The position numbers and the translations under genes were made by a program. Source: Lysobacterales bacterium (lineage in GTDB: Bacteria; Pseudomonadota; Gammaproteobacteria; Xanthomonadales; Ahniellaceae). Taken from it: DNA of 64,000 nucleotides. The notes under the pieces were generated by a model. It was not told the origin of the DNA. It saw nothing but the letters and a program-made list of their open reading frames with translations, and searched no databases. Below are positions 42,208 through 51,360 of the stretch, in pieces. Within the stretch, counting starts at the first letter, position 1. Each line of letters starts with the position of its first letter. The DNA lies in NCBI GenBank assembly GCA_016703225.1, contig JADJCM010000002.1:186001-250000 (forward strand), read 5' to 3'.

Positions 42208-44823
42208 ATGATCAAACGGATGATGTTTTGGGCGGCGATGGCCGCGATGGTGGGTGGAGCGGTGGCAGTTGCGCCCGCGACAGATGCTCCCTTCCCCCCG
42301 CGCGGTGCGAATCGGCCGACGGCGATGAAGTCGATGCCGATGCCGGCGTCTCTGGGCAAGGCGTTGCTTGCCGACATTACCGAGAGTTTCCATGCCACGG
42401 CCTCCGATCCTGCCGAACAGGATCATTTCGGCTACAGCGTCGCGATCGATGGTGACACGGCGGTCGTCGGTGCATATCAAAAGGACGGCACCAGCCTGAT
42501 GGACGTCGGTGCGGCCTATGTCTATGTGCGCAGTGGAGGGACTTGGTCGCAACAGCAGAAGCTGGTCGCCGAGACTCCGGTCGCGGGCGCCTCGTTCGGT
42601 CGCTCGGTAGCGGTTTCAGGCGGCACTGTGGCGGTTGGTGCACCGCAGGACGACAGTCCCGGTCAGCTGGCCTCCGGTGCGGTCTACGTCTATACCCGTA
42701 GCGGATCGGTATGGACCCGGGAGGCTAAACTCGCCGGTGCGCAGGTCATTACGGGAGATGATTTCGGTTGGTCGGTCGCGCTGGAAGGCGACACGCTGGT
42801 GGCCGGTGCGAAGAACGACGATGTCGGTTCGGTGAACAGCGGCGGTGCACTCTATGTGTTCACGCGAACGGCCGGTGTCTGGAGTGCGCAGGGTTCGCGG
42901 TTGTCTGCTTCCGATGCGCAGGACGGGGATCTGTTGGGCTCGAGTCTGGCGCTCTTCGCGGATACGGTGGTCGCGGGCGCCGAAGGCGTGGATACGGTGG
43001 CTGATACGGATATCGATTCAGGCGCAGTCTACGTGTTCACCCGTAGCGCCGGAGTGTGGACGCAGCACCCCCGCCTTCGGGCAGCGTCGCCGGCGCAGGG
43101 AAATCTGTTCGGACACTCGGTCGCAATCGACAGCGGTACCTTGCTGGTGGGTGAGCCGAATCGCTCGAGTGGTCTTGGCGCCGCCCACGTCTTTGTCGGC
43201 AGCGGCGGCAGTTGGAACGTGCAGGAAGTTCTGACTGCGGCCGATGGTGTCGCGGGCGACTTCTTCGGACATTCCGTAGCAGTGCGCGGTGATCTGGCAC
43301 TGGTCGGTGCCTACGCGGGAGAGGGCAACTCCGGTCCGAGCAATAGTGGTGCTGTCTATGCGTTTCGCCGCAGCGGCGGGGTCTGGACCCAGCCTGACAA
43401 GTATCTCGCCAGCGATGCAAGCAGTGGCGATCGTCTCGGTTTTGGCGTGGCGTTGAGTCCGGGAGCAGCGATCAGTGGCGCACCCAACGATTTGAGCGGC
43501 GGCTTTATCGAAGCGGGCTCCGCCTACGTGTACCAGTTGGGCACACCGACCACCACGGTGCAGATCCTGACGCCGATCCCCACGGTGTTTGGCGGCAACC
43601 TGGGACTCAATGCCCAGGTCAGCGGCGGCACGCCGACGGGCAACGTCGAGTTTCGCAATGGCGCCAACGTCCTCGCCACCGTGCCGCTGAACGGCTCGGG
43701 CGTGGCGGCGACCTCGATCATGCCGAACGCTGGCTCCTATAGCGTCGTCGCCTATTACCTCGGCGACGGCACGCATCTCTCCAGCAACTCGACCGCGACC
43801 GCATTCACGGTGGCGAAGGCGCCGACAACACTCGATCTGACCAGCAGCGGATCGCCGAGCAGCTATGGCCAGAACGTCACCTTCACTGCGACCGTCGCCA
43901 CCACCGCGCCGGGTGCCAGCCCGGTCACCGGCAGCGTCGAGTTCCGCGATGGTGCCGCGCTGCTCGCGACGGTGGCGCTGTCCGGTGGCGTCGCCAGCTA
44001 CGCGACGACGGCTTTGCTGCACAACACGGGCAGCGCGCATCCAATCACCGCGACGTTTATCGAGAGCACCAACTACTTCGGCAGCACCGACGACGCGATC
44101 AACCATGTGGTCAACAAGGTGACACCGACGCTGAGCCTGGTGTCGAACCCGAATCCGTCGCTGTTCGGGCAGAGCGTCACCATGACGGGCACGCTGTCCG
44201 GCGGGCTGGCGCCGACGGGCACGGTCACCTTCTTCGACGGCATCAGTCTGCTTGGCTCGAACCCGGTCAGCGGCGGCGCGGCGACACGTACGACCAGCAG
44301 TCTGGCGCTCGGCGTGCATCCGCTGCAGGCGACCTACGCCGGCGACGACAACCATGAAGCGGTGAACACCGCGGCGCCGAGCAACCACACCGTCCTCCCC
44401 GCCGCCGACGTCTCGGTGACCAAGACGAACGGCACGAATTTCGTGCAGTCCGGGCAGAGCACGACCTACAGCATCGTCGTGAGCAATCCTGGCGGCGGTG
44501 CCGATGTCGATGGGCTGCTGGTGAACGACGTGCTCAATTCCGCCTACTTCGATGTCGGTGTCGCGACCTGGTCGTGTGCGCCGGCCGGCATCTGCTCGCC
44601 CGAGAGTGGCAGCGGTGACATCGTCAACCTGCCGCTCGACTTGCCCGCGGGCAGCACCGTCACCATCACCGTGATCGTGCCGGTGCTGGTCACCGCCGAG
44701 ACCGGCGTCGCCAACACGGTGACGCTGACCCTGCCTGGTACCGTCGGCGACCCGGACCTCGCCAACAACAGCGCCACCGACAGCGACGGCTCGGGTTTGT
44801 TCAAGGACAGTTTCGAGGACTGA
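42208..44823 (+). CDS. Large secreted FG-GAP / Ig-like / DUF11 protein
   Basis: 871 residues. A signal peptide (RMMFWAAMAAMVGGAVAVAPA) leads to about seven FG-GAP-type repeats (residues about 65-440; recurring DxFGxSVAIDGDTAVVGA and AAYVYxRSGGxW patterns), which probably form a β-propeller. Residues about 445-730 hold three bacterial Ig-like repeats (VTFTATVATTAPGASPVTGSVEFRDG and similar), followed by a DUF11-like domain (ADVSVTKTNGTNFVQSGQSTTYSIVVSNPG). The tail LFKDSFED resembles that of the S8 peptidase at 12928. Probably an extracellular, Ca-binding adhesin-like protein. GATACGGAGTGAGAG precedes the ATG. Confidence 0.85.
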   Translation: MIKRMMFWAAMAAMVGGAVAVAPATDAPFPPRGANRPTAMKSMPMPASLGKALLADITESFHATASDPAEQDHFGYSVAIDGDTAVVGAYQKDGTSLMDVGAAYVYVRSGGTWSQQQKLVAETPVAGASFGRSVAVSGGTVAVGAPQDDSPGQLASGAVYVYTRSGSVWTREAKLAGAQVITGDDFGWSVALEGDTLVAGAKNDDVGSVNSGGALYVFTRTAGVWSAQGSRLSASDAQDGDLLGSSLALFADTVVAGAEGVDTVADTDIDSGAVYVFTRSAGVWTQHPRLRAASPAQGNLFGHSVAIDSGTLLVGEPNRSSGLGAAHVFVGSGGSWNVQEVLTAADGVAGDFFGHSVAVRGDLALVGAYAGEGNSGPSNSGAVYAFRRSGGVWTQPDKYLASDASSGDRLGFGVALSPGAAISGAPNDLSGGFIEAGSAYVYQLGTPTTTVQILTPIPTVFGGNLGLNAQVSGGTPTGNVEFRNGANVLATVPLNGSGVAATSIMPNAGSYSVVAYYLGDGTHLSSNSTATAFTVAKAPTTLDLTSSGSPSSYGQNVTFTATVATTAPGASPVTGSVEFRDGAALLATVALSGGVASYATTALLHNTGSAHPITATFIESTNYFGSTDDAINHVVNKVTPTLSLVSNPNPSLFGQSVTMTGTLSGGLAPTGTVTFFDGISLLGSNPVSGGAATRTTSSLALGVHPLQATYAGDDNHEAVNTAAPSNHTVLPAADVSVTKTNGTNFVQSGQSTTYSIVVSNPGGGADVDGLLVNDVLNSAYFDVGVATWSCAPAGICSPESGSGDIVNLPLDLPAGSTVTITVIVPVLVTAETGVANTVTLTLPGTVGDPDLANNSATDSDGSGLFKDSFED

Positions 44824-44847
44824 CGTCGTCGTGTTTCTGCTGCACCC

Positions 44848-44869
44848 GGGGCCCGCGCATGCGGGCCCC
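44848..44869. terminator. Terminator between FG-GAP gene and 44884 gene
   Basis: A perfect 9-bp stem (GGGGCCCGC with GCGGGCCCC) with a GCAT loop, followed by TTGCGTT. It separates two convergent genes. Confidence 0.78.
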
Positions 44870-44883
44870 TTGCGTTGGCGCGC

Positions 44884-45285
44884 TCAGCGAAGCTGCGCGA
44901 GCTTCTGGTCGATGCGTGCACGCAGTTCGGCAATCGCCTGCTCGGGATGTGCGACGCGCTCGGCGTGTTGCAGGCGGCGTTCAGCGAACGCGCGCAGTTT
45001 CGGGTGCTCGGTGCGCTTGAGCAGGTCTTGGTACATCGCGACCACGGCGGCTTCGTCGCCCTGCTTGCGATAGAGCATTTCGAGACGGCGCAGATCGAGC
45101 GCGACCGCCAGTTGCGGATGCGTGCGGGCAGCGCGGGCGAGTCGTTCGCGCGCCATCGGGCCGCGCTGCATGCGTCCCTCTTCGGCGGCGGGCGATGCCT
45201 GCGGGTGCGCGACGACGGGGGTGCAGGTGGCGGCAGCGACGCTTAACGAGGCGGCCAGCAACAGGGATTTGGTCAGCAGGTTCAT
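44884..45285 (-). CDS. Small periplasmic helical protein, unknown function
   Basis: 133 residues from ATG 45285, with GGAG nine bases upstream. The signal peptide is NLLTKSLLLAASLSVAAATCTPVVA. The mature part is Arg/Ala/Leu-rich and helical (RLARAARTHPQLAVALDLRRLEMLYRKQGDEAAVVAMYQDLL), perhaps two helical hairpins. No motif allows a functional call; resemblance to small periplasmic stress or chaperone-like helical proteins is only compositional. Confidence 0.65.
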   Translation of the reverse strand: MNLLTKSLLLAASLSVAAATCTPVVAHPQASPAAEEGRMQRGPMARERLARAARTHPQLAVALDLRRLEMLYRKQGDEAAVVAMYQDLLKRTEHPKLRAFAERRLQHAERVAHPEQAIAELRARIDQKLAQLR

Positions 45286-45458
45286 GGCGATGCTCCAGTG
45301 GATGCGCACCGGTCGTGCGTGCTCCAAACAACGCCGCTCGGGCGCGCGCGTTGACGATGACCTTCGGCCGGGTCGCGAGGGCCCATCGATCTGCATCTGC
45401 CGCTACAGTGGTGCCGACCGGCGCGGCGCCGGCATTCCAATTTGATCAGGAGACACGC

Positions 45459-45848
45459 ATGGTCTGGGTAGTGTTGGTCGCGGTTGCGGCCTTGTTGCAG
45501 TTCACCGTGTTCGGGGCCCTGGTCGGCCGTGCACGCGGTCGCTACGGCGTGCAGGCGCCGGCCACCACCGGACACGAAATGTTTGAGCGCTATTACCGCG
45601 TCCACTACAACACCATGGAGCAGTTGCTGCTGTTCCTGCCCGGGCTGTTCCTGTCGGCGGGTTTCGGCTTCGGTCCGGACTGGCTCAGCGCCGCCGTCGG
45701 CGCGGTATACCTGATCGGGCGCCAGCTCTATCTCGCGAGCTACGTGCGCGAGCCGAAGTCGCGCGAGATCGGCTTCGCGCTCAGCATTCTGCCGAGCGCG
45801 CTGTTGCTTGGAAATGCCGGGCTGGGCGCGGCGGCTTCGCTGTTCTGA
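45459..45848 (+). CDS. MAPEG family membrane protein
   Basis: 129 residues with four membrane helices. The segment EMFERYYRVHYNTMEQLLLFLPGLFL contains the conserved RxHxNxxE-like motif of MAPEG proteins (membrane-associated eicosanoid/glutathione metabolism). Bacterial members often act as glutathione transferases in the inner membrane. AGGAGACACGC precedes the ATG. Its stop lies just before the convergent DUF486 gene. Confidence 0.87.
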   Translation: MVWVVLVAVAALLQFTVFGALVGRARGRYGVQAPATTGHEMFERYYRVHYNTMEQLLLFLPGLFLSAGFGFGPDWLSAAVGAVYLIGRQLYLASYVREPKSREIGFALSILPSALLLGNAGLGAAASLF

Positions 45849-45851
45849 GCT

Positions 45852-46190
45852 TCAGCGCGCAAACACGAAGGCGGCGCCGGCGGCGATCAGGGTGAAGCCG
45901 ACGGCATGGTTCCAGCGCAGCGGCTCGCCGAGGAACCACACGGCGAAGCCGGCGAACACGGTGAGCGAGATCACTTCCTGGATGGTCTTCAGTTCGGCGG
46001 CGGAATACACCGCGTGGCCGTAGCGATTGGCCGGCACCTGCAACACGTACTCGAAAAACGCGATGCCCCAGCTCGCGAGAATGACGATCCACAGCGGGTG
46101 CGCCTTGTATTTCAGGTGGCCGTACCAGGCCAGGGTCATGAACACGTTGGACGCCAGCAGCAGCACGATCGGCGTCAGGTGCGCGGGCAT
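45852..46190 (-). CDS. DUF486 small multidrug-transporter-like membrane protein
   Basis: 112 residues, four membrane helices. The pattern LLLASNVFMTLAWYGHLKY, FEYVLQVPANRYGH and YSAAELKTIQEVISLTVF is that of DUF486, which belongs to the drug/metabolite transporter superfamily. Actual substrate unknown. The downstream PilZ gene starts on the other side of a 12-bp gap, in the same orientation. Confidence 0.88.
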   Translation of the reverse strand: MPAHLTPIVLLLASNVFMTLAWYGHLKYKAHPLWIVILASWGIAFFEYVLQVPANRYGHAVYSAAELKTIQEVISLTVFAGFAVWFLGEPLRWNHAVGFTLIAAGAAFVFAR

Positions 46191-46201
46191 GGGCTGCGGC
46201 C

Positions 46202-46528
46202 TCAGCCGTTCTCGCCTTCGAGGAAGCGTGCTTCGTACATCAAGGCCTGGATGCGTTGCTCCTGGCCGTCGAGGAACATCACGCCAAGGTGGTCGGAGGC
46301 ATTGCGCACGATGCGTGCGCCCACTCCGATCACGGTGTCCTGGTCGAGCATGAAATAGACGCGCAACTGGTCTGGCACTTGCGCCGGCCAGCGCTTGGGC
46401 TTGCCGAGGCGGGCGCCGCCGGCGGACAGGTCCCAGACTTCGCTGAGGTAGCCCTCGTCGGCGCTGATCAGCATCGCCGCGGTGAAGACGTCCTTGCGGG
46501 GGTGGCGGCGTTTTTCGGAGAGGTCCAT
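46202..46528 (-). CDS. PilZ domain protein (c-di-GMP receptor type)
   Basis: 108 residues from ATG 46528; an upstream in-frame start at 46615 covers a non-conserved leader. It opens with EKRRHPRK (the RxxxR motif that grips c-di-GMP) and continues with WDLSAGGARLG, the D/NxSxxG motif. These two motifs are the full ligand site, so it should bind c-di-GMP and pass the signal to motility, secretion or biofilm machinery. No partner is evident. Confidence 0.88.
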   Translation of the reverse strand: MDLSEKRRHPRKDVFTAAMLISADEGYLSEVWDLSAGGARLGKPKRWPAQVPDQLRVYFMLDQDTVIGVGARIVRNASDHLGVMFLDGQEQRIQALMYEARFLEGENG

Positions 46529-46642
46529 GGCGCGACCATATCGGGGTGGCGGGGCGCGCGGCAAGCCTGCCTCGAGCGTCGTCTTCACGTGGACACGACA
46601 GTCGTTGCGGTGCAATCTTCACAATGGTGAAGGAGTGTGGTC

Positions 46643-47371
46643 ATGTCCGTGCAAGAAGATTCCCTGGGTCTGGTCCTGCTGGTCGAGGACAATCGCGGCA
46701 TCGCCGAAATGGTCGGCGAATTCCTGGAGCGTCGCGGCTACAGCGTCGACTACGCCAGCGACGGCATCACCGGGCTGCGCCTGGCGATCGCCGAGCCCTA
46801 CGACGTGATCGTGCTCGACCTGATGCTGCCCGGCATGGACGGGCTCGATCTGTGCCGCAAGCTGCGCAACGAGGCCAAGAAGTCGACGCCGGTGCTGATG
46901 CTGACGGCGCGCGACACGCTCGACGACAAACTGGTTGGGCTGGATGCCGGAGCCGACGATTACCTGGTCAAGCCGTTCGAGATCCGCGAGCTGGAGGCGC
47001 GTATCCGCGCACTGATCCGGCGCGACCGCCGCCAGGTCTCGACCGAAGTGCTGCGCGTCTCCGACCTGGTGCTCGATACCGCCACCCTGCGCGCGACGCG
47101 CGACGGCAAGGACTTGCTGCTGTCGCCGATCGGCTTGAAGCTGCTGACCATCCTGATGCGCGAATCGCCGCGCGTGGTTTCGCGCCGCGACATCGAACGC
47201 GAGGTCTGGGGCGATCTGCTGCCGGATTCCGACACGCTGCGCAGCCACCTGTACAACCTGCGCAAGGTGATCGACAAGCCGTTCGCGAAGCAGTTGCTGC
47301 ACACCATCCACAGCGCCGGTTATCGTCTGGCCGACCTCGATGCCGAACTCGTCGCCGCCCAGGCCGGCTGA
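46643..47371 (+). CDS. Response regulator, OmpR/PhoB type
   Basis: 242 residues from ATG 46643, with GGAG seven bases upstream. The receiver domain has the phospho-acceptor Asp59 (VIVLDLMLPGMDG), the acidic pair VEDN and KPFE lysine. The C-terminal winged helix has the SPIGLKLLTILM and SDTLRSHLYNLRKVID recognition region. It overlaps the sensor kinase gene by 32 bp, so both are co-translated. Target genes unknown. Confidence 0.94.
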   Translation: MSVQEDSLGLVLLVEDNRGIAEMVGEFLERRGYSVDYASDGITGLRLAIAEPYDVIVLDLMLPGMDGLDLCRKLRNEAKKSTPVLMLTARDTLDDKLVGLDAGADDYLVKPFEIRELEARIRALIRRDRRQVSTEVLRVSDLVLDTATLRATRDGKDLLLSPIGLKLLTILMRESPRVVSRRDIEREVWGDLLPDSDTLRSHLYNLRKVIDKPFAKQLLHTIHSAGYRLADLDAELVAAQAG

Positions 47372-48686
47372 GGCGATAGCGCCCGCCGGCGGCCTGCGTG
47401 GCCGCCTCTGGGTCGCGTTCGTGCTGCAGACGGTGGCGATTGCGCTGGCCACGCTGGTCGGCGTCTATGCCGCCATGCTGGTGCTGCGCGACGTGCTGAT
47501 CCACCGCGCGCTGGTCGAGGAAGCCCAGCACTTCTGGGGTCGTCTCGATCGCGATGCGCAGGCGGCGTTGCCGGACACCTACAACCTGCAGGGATACCTG
47601 CGACGTGGCGCCGAGCCAGCGTCTGCGATTCCCTCCTACCTGCGCGAACTCGGACCGGGCTACCACAGCATCCATGCCGATGCATTGGACGAGTTGGTGC
47701 TGGTCAGCGAGCGCAATGGCCACCGCCTCTGGCTGGTGTTCGACCAGCACCAGGTTGATCGGCTCGCCCTCTGGTTCGGTCTGGCGCCTCTGGCGCTGGT
47801 GCTGGGTACGGTCTATCTGGTGTCGTGGATCACCTATCGCGCTTCGCGACGCGCGGTCTCGCCCTTGATCCGGCTCGCCGAGGTGGTGCGCGAACACGAT
47901 CCGAAGGCGCCGGAGTGGCAGGAAATCAACGCACTGGTGGCGACCGGTGATGCCAACGATGAAGTGGTGATCCTGGCCGACGCGATCCGCTCTTTCGCCG
48001 AGCACAAGGCCGAGTTCGTGGCGCGCGAGCGCAACTTCACCCGCGATGCCAGCCACGAACTGCGTACGCCGCTGACGGTGATCAAGGTCGCCGCCGACGT
48101 GCTCGAAGAGGAGCCGATGGCCGACTTCGCCGCGCGCTCGGTGGCGCGCATCAAGCGCGCGGCGCGCGACATGGAGGCGTTGATCCAGGCCTTTCTGATT
48201 CTTGCGCGCGAGGGCGACAAGGGGCTGCAGAACGAGTGCTTCCGCGTCAACGACATCGTTGCCGAAGAAGTCGAACGCGCCCAGGACCTGGTCGCCGGGA
48301 AGTCCGTCGTCGTGCGCATGGTCGAGGAGGCGCAGCTCGAGCTGATCGCGCCGCCCCGCGTGTTCTCGGTGCTGATCTCGAACCTGATGCGCAACGCCTG
48401 CCAGTACACCGAGCGCGGCGAAGTCGTGGTCACCATCGGCCCGGGCTTCGTGCGCGTCGACGACAGCGGCCGCGGCATGGCGCCCGAGGACGTGGCGCAC
48501 GCCTTTGAGCCGTACTACCGCGGCAAGGGTGCGGGCAAGGGCGGCCACGGCGTCGGGCTGACCATCGTGCGTCGTCTCAGTGACCGCTTCGGCTGGCCGC
48601 TGCGGCTCGAATCCACGCTCGGCATCGGCACCAAGGCGACGATCGAGTTACCTCTGGCCCAGCCCTTCGTGTCCGCTGCCGACTAA
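47340..48686 (+). CDS. Sensor histidine kinase
   Basis: 448 residues. Two membrane helices (LWVAFVLQTVAIALATLVGVYAAML and FGLAPLALVLGTVYLVSW) flank a periplasmic sensor of about 110 residues. A HAMP-like linker leads to the H-box with His239 (DASHELRTPLT), N-box NLMRNACQYT, and G boxes DDSGRGMAPED and GHGVGLTIV. It should phosphorylate the regulator encoded just upstream. The stimulus is not evident. Confidence 0.94.
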   Translation: MPNSSPPRPAEAIAPAGGLRGRLWVAFVLQTVAIALATLVGVYAAMLVLRDVLIHRALVEEAQHFWGRLDRDAQAALPDTYNLQGYLRRGAEPASAIPSYLRELGPGYHSIHADALDELVLVSERNGHRLWLVFDQHQVDRLALWFGLAPLALVLGTVYLVSWITYRASRRAVSPLIRLAEVVREHDPKAPEWQEINALVATGDANDEVVILADAIRSFAEHKAEFVARERNFTRDASHELRTPLTVIKVAADVLEEEPMADFAARSVARIKRAARDMEALIQAFLILAREGDKGLQNECFRVNDIVAEEVERAQDLVAGKSVVVRMVEEAQLELIAPPRVFSVLISNLMRNACQYTERGEVVVTIGPGFVRVDDSGRGMAPEDVAHAFEPYYRGKGAGKGGHGVGLTIVRRLSDRFGWPLRLESTLGIGTKATIELPLAQPFVSAAD

Positions 48687-48726
48687 GATCGATGGCGCGC
48701 AATCCGCGCCTGACTGGCGAGGGCCG

Positions 48727-49230
48727 ATGATCGACCAGGATGTAACGCCCATGCCGGCCACCGGGTTCGGAATGCTGCCCTTGCACCCGCGCATGCGCGC
48801 AGTGTGGACGCTGGCCTATGGCAGTCTGTATGCGCTGCTGCTGACCTTGCCGCTGGTGCCAGTCGCGGTTGCATTCGATTGGTTGCCGCTGCCACTGGCC
48901 TTTCTGCTTCCAGTGGTGCTCGGCTTCCTGCTCGGTGCTGGCTACGCCCGACGCTACGCCGCGCGGTACTCGGCGACGCACCTCGCCGATGGCGTGCTGA
49001 TCCGCCGCGGCGTGTGGTGGCGCGGCGAGTTGTTCGTGCCGCGTGCGCGCATCCAGCACACCGAGATCCAGCAAGGGCCGCTGGATCGGCGCTGGGGCAT
49101 GGCCAGCGTCAGCATCCACACCGCTGGAACGCATCTGGAGAGCCTCAAGCTGCCGGGTCTGCCGCGGCCAGTGGCGGAGGCCTTGCGCGACGCGCTGCTC
49201 GACCGCGAGGCGCATGCCGATGGCGCCTGA
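48727..49230 (+). CDS. Bacterial PH-domain membrane protein, YdbS-like
   Basis: 167 residues. Two hydrophobic helices (YALLLTLPLVPVAVAF, LPLAFLLPVVLGFLLGAGYA) precede a bPH2 domain (HLADGVLIRRGVWWRGELFVPRARIQHTEIQQGPLDRRWG). YdbS-type proteins pair with a larger multi-PH partner, YdbT, encoded next, as here. Their role in envelope integrity and antimicrobial resistance is suggested in other bacteria but not settled. Confidence 0.85.
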   Translation: MIDQDVTPMPATGFGMLPLHPRMRAVWTLAYGSLYALLLTLPLVPVAVAFDWLPLPLAFLLPVVLGFLLGAGYARRYAARYSATHLADGVLIRRGVWWRGELFVPRARIQHTEIQQGPLDRRWGMASVSIHTAGTHLESLKLPGLPRPVAEALRDALLDREAHADGA

Positions 49231-50716
49231 GGCGCGCGGCGGCGAGCGTCGCCTGCATCCGTTCTCGTGGCTGTTCGTGCTGATCACGCAGCTGCGCGAA
49301 GTGGCTTTCCCGCTGGTGCTGCTGCTGCTGTTCGGCCGCGGGCAGTGGTGGGAGTTCCTGGCCATCGTCGGCGCCGTGCTGCTGGCGCTGTACTCGCTGG
49401 TCTACAGCTTCGGTTTTCGCTACCGCATCGGCGCCGACGAACTGGTGGTACGCGAAGGCATTTTCGATCGCACCGAGCGCCACATCCCGTTCGCGCGCAT
49501 CCAGAACATCGCGCGCCGCAGCAATGTGCTGCATCGTGCGTTCGGCGTCACCGAGCTGCGCCTGGAATCCGGCGGTGGGCTGCGCCCGGAGGCGGTGATG
49601 AAAGTGCTGCGCCTGGCCGACGCCGACGCGCTGGTGCTGTTGCTGCGTGCGCAGCGTCCGCCGCTCGAGTCGCAGTCATCCGCTGCCGACGGCGCTGTCG
49701 TGGCAGCGGCAGGAGAGGAGCTGCTGACGCTGCCGGTCGGCGAGTTGCTGCGCCTCGGGCTGATCTCGAACCGCGGCATGGTCGTCGTCGCCGGCGCGTT
49801 CGCGGCGTTCTGGCAGTTCGACCCGGGTGGCGGCAAGCACCTGTTCCGGCCGGCATTCAATCTGGCCGAAGTAGCTGCGGGCGAAGTGGCGGCGCTGCAT
49901 GCCGGACCGCTGGCGATGGCGCTCGCGGCTTCCTTGCTGCTGGCGCTGCTGTTTGCGCTGCTGCGGGTGCTGTCGATCGCGCTGGCATTGCTCGTGCATT
50001 ACGGTTTCCGGCTCGAGCGCGAGGGTGATCGCCTCGGTGCCGGTGGCGGTCTGCTCACGCACGCACACGGCAGCGCGCGCATCGACCGACTGCAGATGCT
50101 GCACGTCGAGGAGTCGTTGCTGCACCGATGGTTCGGGCGCATGAACCTGAAGACCGACGTCGCCGGCGGTGTGCGCGAATACAACGACCAGAGCGGCAAG
50201 CTGCACTGGCTGGCACCGATCGCCACACCGCAGCAGGTCGATGCGCTGCTGGCGCGCATCGTCGCCGCACCGGCGCTGGCCGACTTGCCCTGGCGTCCGC
50301 TGCACGTGCGCGCTTGGCGCCGGCGCGCGCGCTGGCCGCTGCTGTTCTCGATGCTCGCCGCATGCGGGCTCGGCTTCTGGTTCGGCGCGCCCGGCCTGCT
50401 CGCCCTGCTCGGAGTGCCGTGGGCAGCCACGGCCGCACGCGGCTGGGCCGGTTTCACCCGTTACGCGATGGACGAACGCTTCCTCGCCTACCGCAGCGGC
50501 TGGTGGTCGCGCCATTACGCATTGATCGAGCTCGACAAGCTGCAGGTCGTCGAGCTGGTGCAGAGCCCCTTCGACCGCCGCGCCGGCATGGCTGGCGTCC
50601 GCATCGACAGCATGGCCGCCAACCCCCTCGGCCACGGCATCCACATCCCCTACCTCCCCCTCGCCGAAGCCCGCGCCCTGTTCGCGGTACTGGCGCGCAG
50701 GGCGGCGCGGTCCTGA
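49214..50716 (+). CDS. Multi-PH-domain membrane protein, YdbT-like
   Basis: About 500 residues, start ATG 49214 or 49220, overlapping the YdbS-like stop. Repeated units of two membrane helices plus a bPH2 domain are visible: FRYRIGADELVVREGIFDRTERHIPFARIQNI (first), a second about residues 270-360 (GARIDRLQMLHVEESLL), and a third at the end (DERFLAYRSGWWSRHYALIELDKLQVVELVQ). The design matches YdbT. Partner of the preceding gene. Confidence 0.85.
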   Translation: MPMAPEARGGERRLHPFSWLFVLITQLREVAFPLVLLLLFGRGQWWEFLAIVGAVLLALYSLVYSFGFRYRIGADELVVREGIFDRTERHIPFARIQNIARRSNVLHRAFGVTELRLESGGGLRPEAVMKVLRLADADALVLLLRAQRPPLESQSSAADGAVVAAAGEELLTLPVGELLRLGLISNRGMVVVAGAFAAFWQFDPGGGKHLFRPAFNLAEVAAGEVAALHAGPLAMALAASLLLALLFALLRVLSIALALLVHYGFRLEREGDRLGAGGGLLTHAHGSARIDRLQMLHVEESLLHRWFGRMNLKTDVAGGVREYNDQSGKLHWLAPIATPQQVDALLARIVAAPALADLPWRPLHVRAWRRRARWPLLFSMLAACGLGFWFGAPGLLALLGVPWAATAARGWAGFTRYAMDERFLAYRSGWWSRHYALIELDKLQVVELVQSPFDRRAGMAGVRIDSMAANPLGHGIHIPYLPLAEARALFAVLARRAARS

Positions 50717-50940
50717 GGCGAGGGCGGCGACCAGCACCTGCGCGAACCGGCCCAGCACATTCCGCCCGAGCGCCTGCTGATCGAAACCGACGCGTCCCAC
50801 CCGCTGTCACGCGACCCGCGCCGCAAACCCGCTCACCATCTCAACCAATCCGCCCACCTGCCGCAAATTGCCGCAGCCATCGCCGCACAACCCGGAACGC
50901 AATCACTGCCCGCCACGATCCAGCGGACTCGCGCCCGCGC
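50717..50940 (+). pseudogene. tatD-family 3' remnant
   Basis: Reading the frame from 50717, codons about 13-45 give IPPERLLIETDASHPLSRDP and RRKPAHHLNQSAHLPQIAAA, which match the C-terminal part of TatD-type metal-dependent DNases (LLLETDAPYL...RNEPAYLPHV). The rest of the gene, including the metal ligands of the first half, is absent: the YdbT-like gene occupies the upstream side and a group II intron begins at 51000. The frame drifts into non-homologous sequence after about 50915. A relic, not a working gene. Confidence 0.65.
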
Positions 50941-51360
50941 CCACCCTTGTTCAACACATGGGTATAGACGGCAGCGGACAAGCGCCAAGGTTCGAGTAAG
51001 TGCGCCGGCGAAACCGGTGAAGCGTAAAGGGTGAAAGTCCCTGACATCAAAGGAGTAGCGATCCATGAATGTCCCCGAGTCATGCGTTGGTCATCGCGAG
51101 GTGAGCGGCGAAGCGTTGACAGGGGTGTCGGTAGGCCAGCCATTGAGCCGCGAAATAACCCTGATCCCGAGTGCCGACGCTTTTTATTCGGCGGAAGGCA
51201 ACAGTCGTGGGTGCGCTAACGCGAGCACCCACGCGCTCGGCGTGGTCGCTAGAACCTGGCATGTCGATACGCGCTTCATTTGGGAACCGGGAGGTCTCCA
51301 GTCTGGCCGTGCGCGAGGTCTGCGTACGGCCCGCATCGGGAAGGTGAGGAGCCGAAGCCG

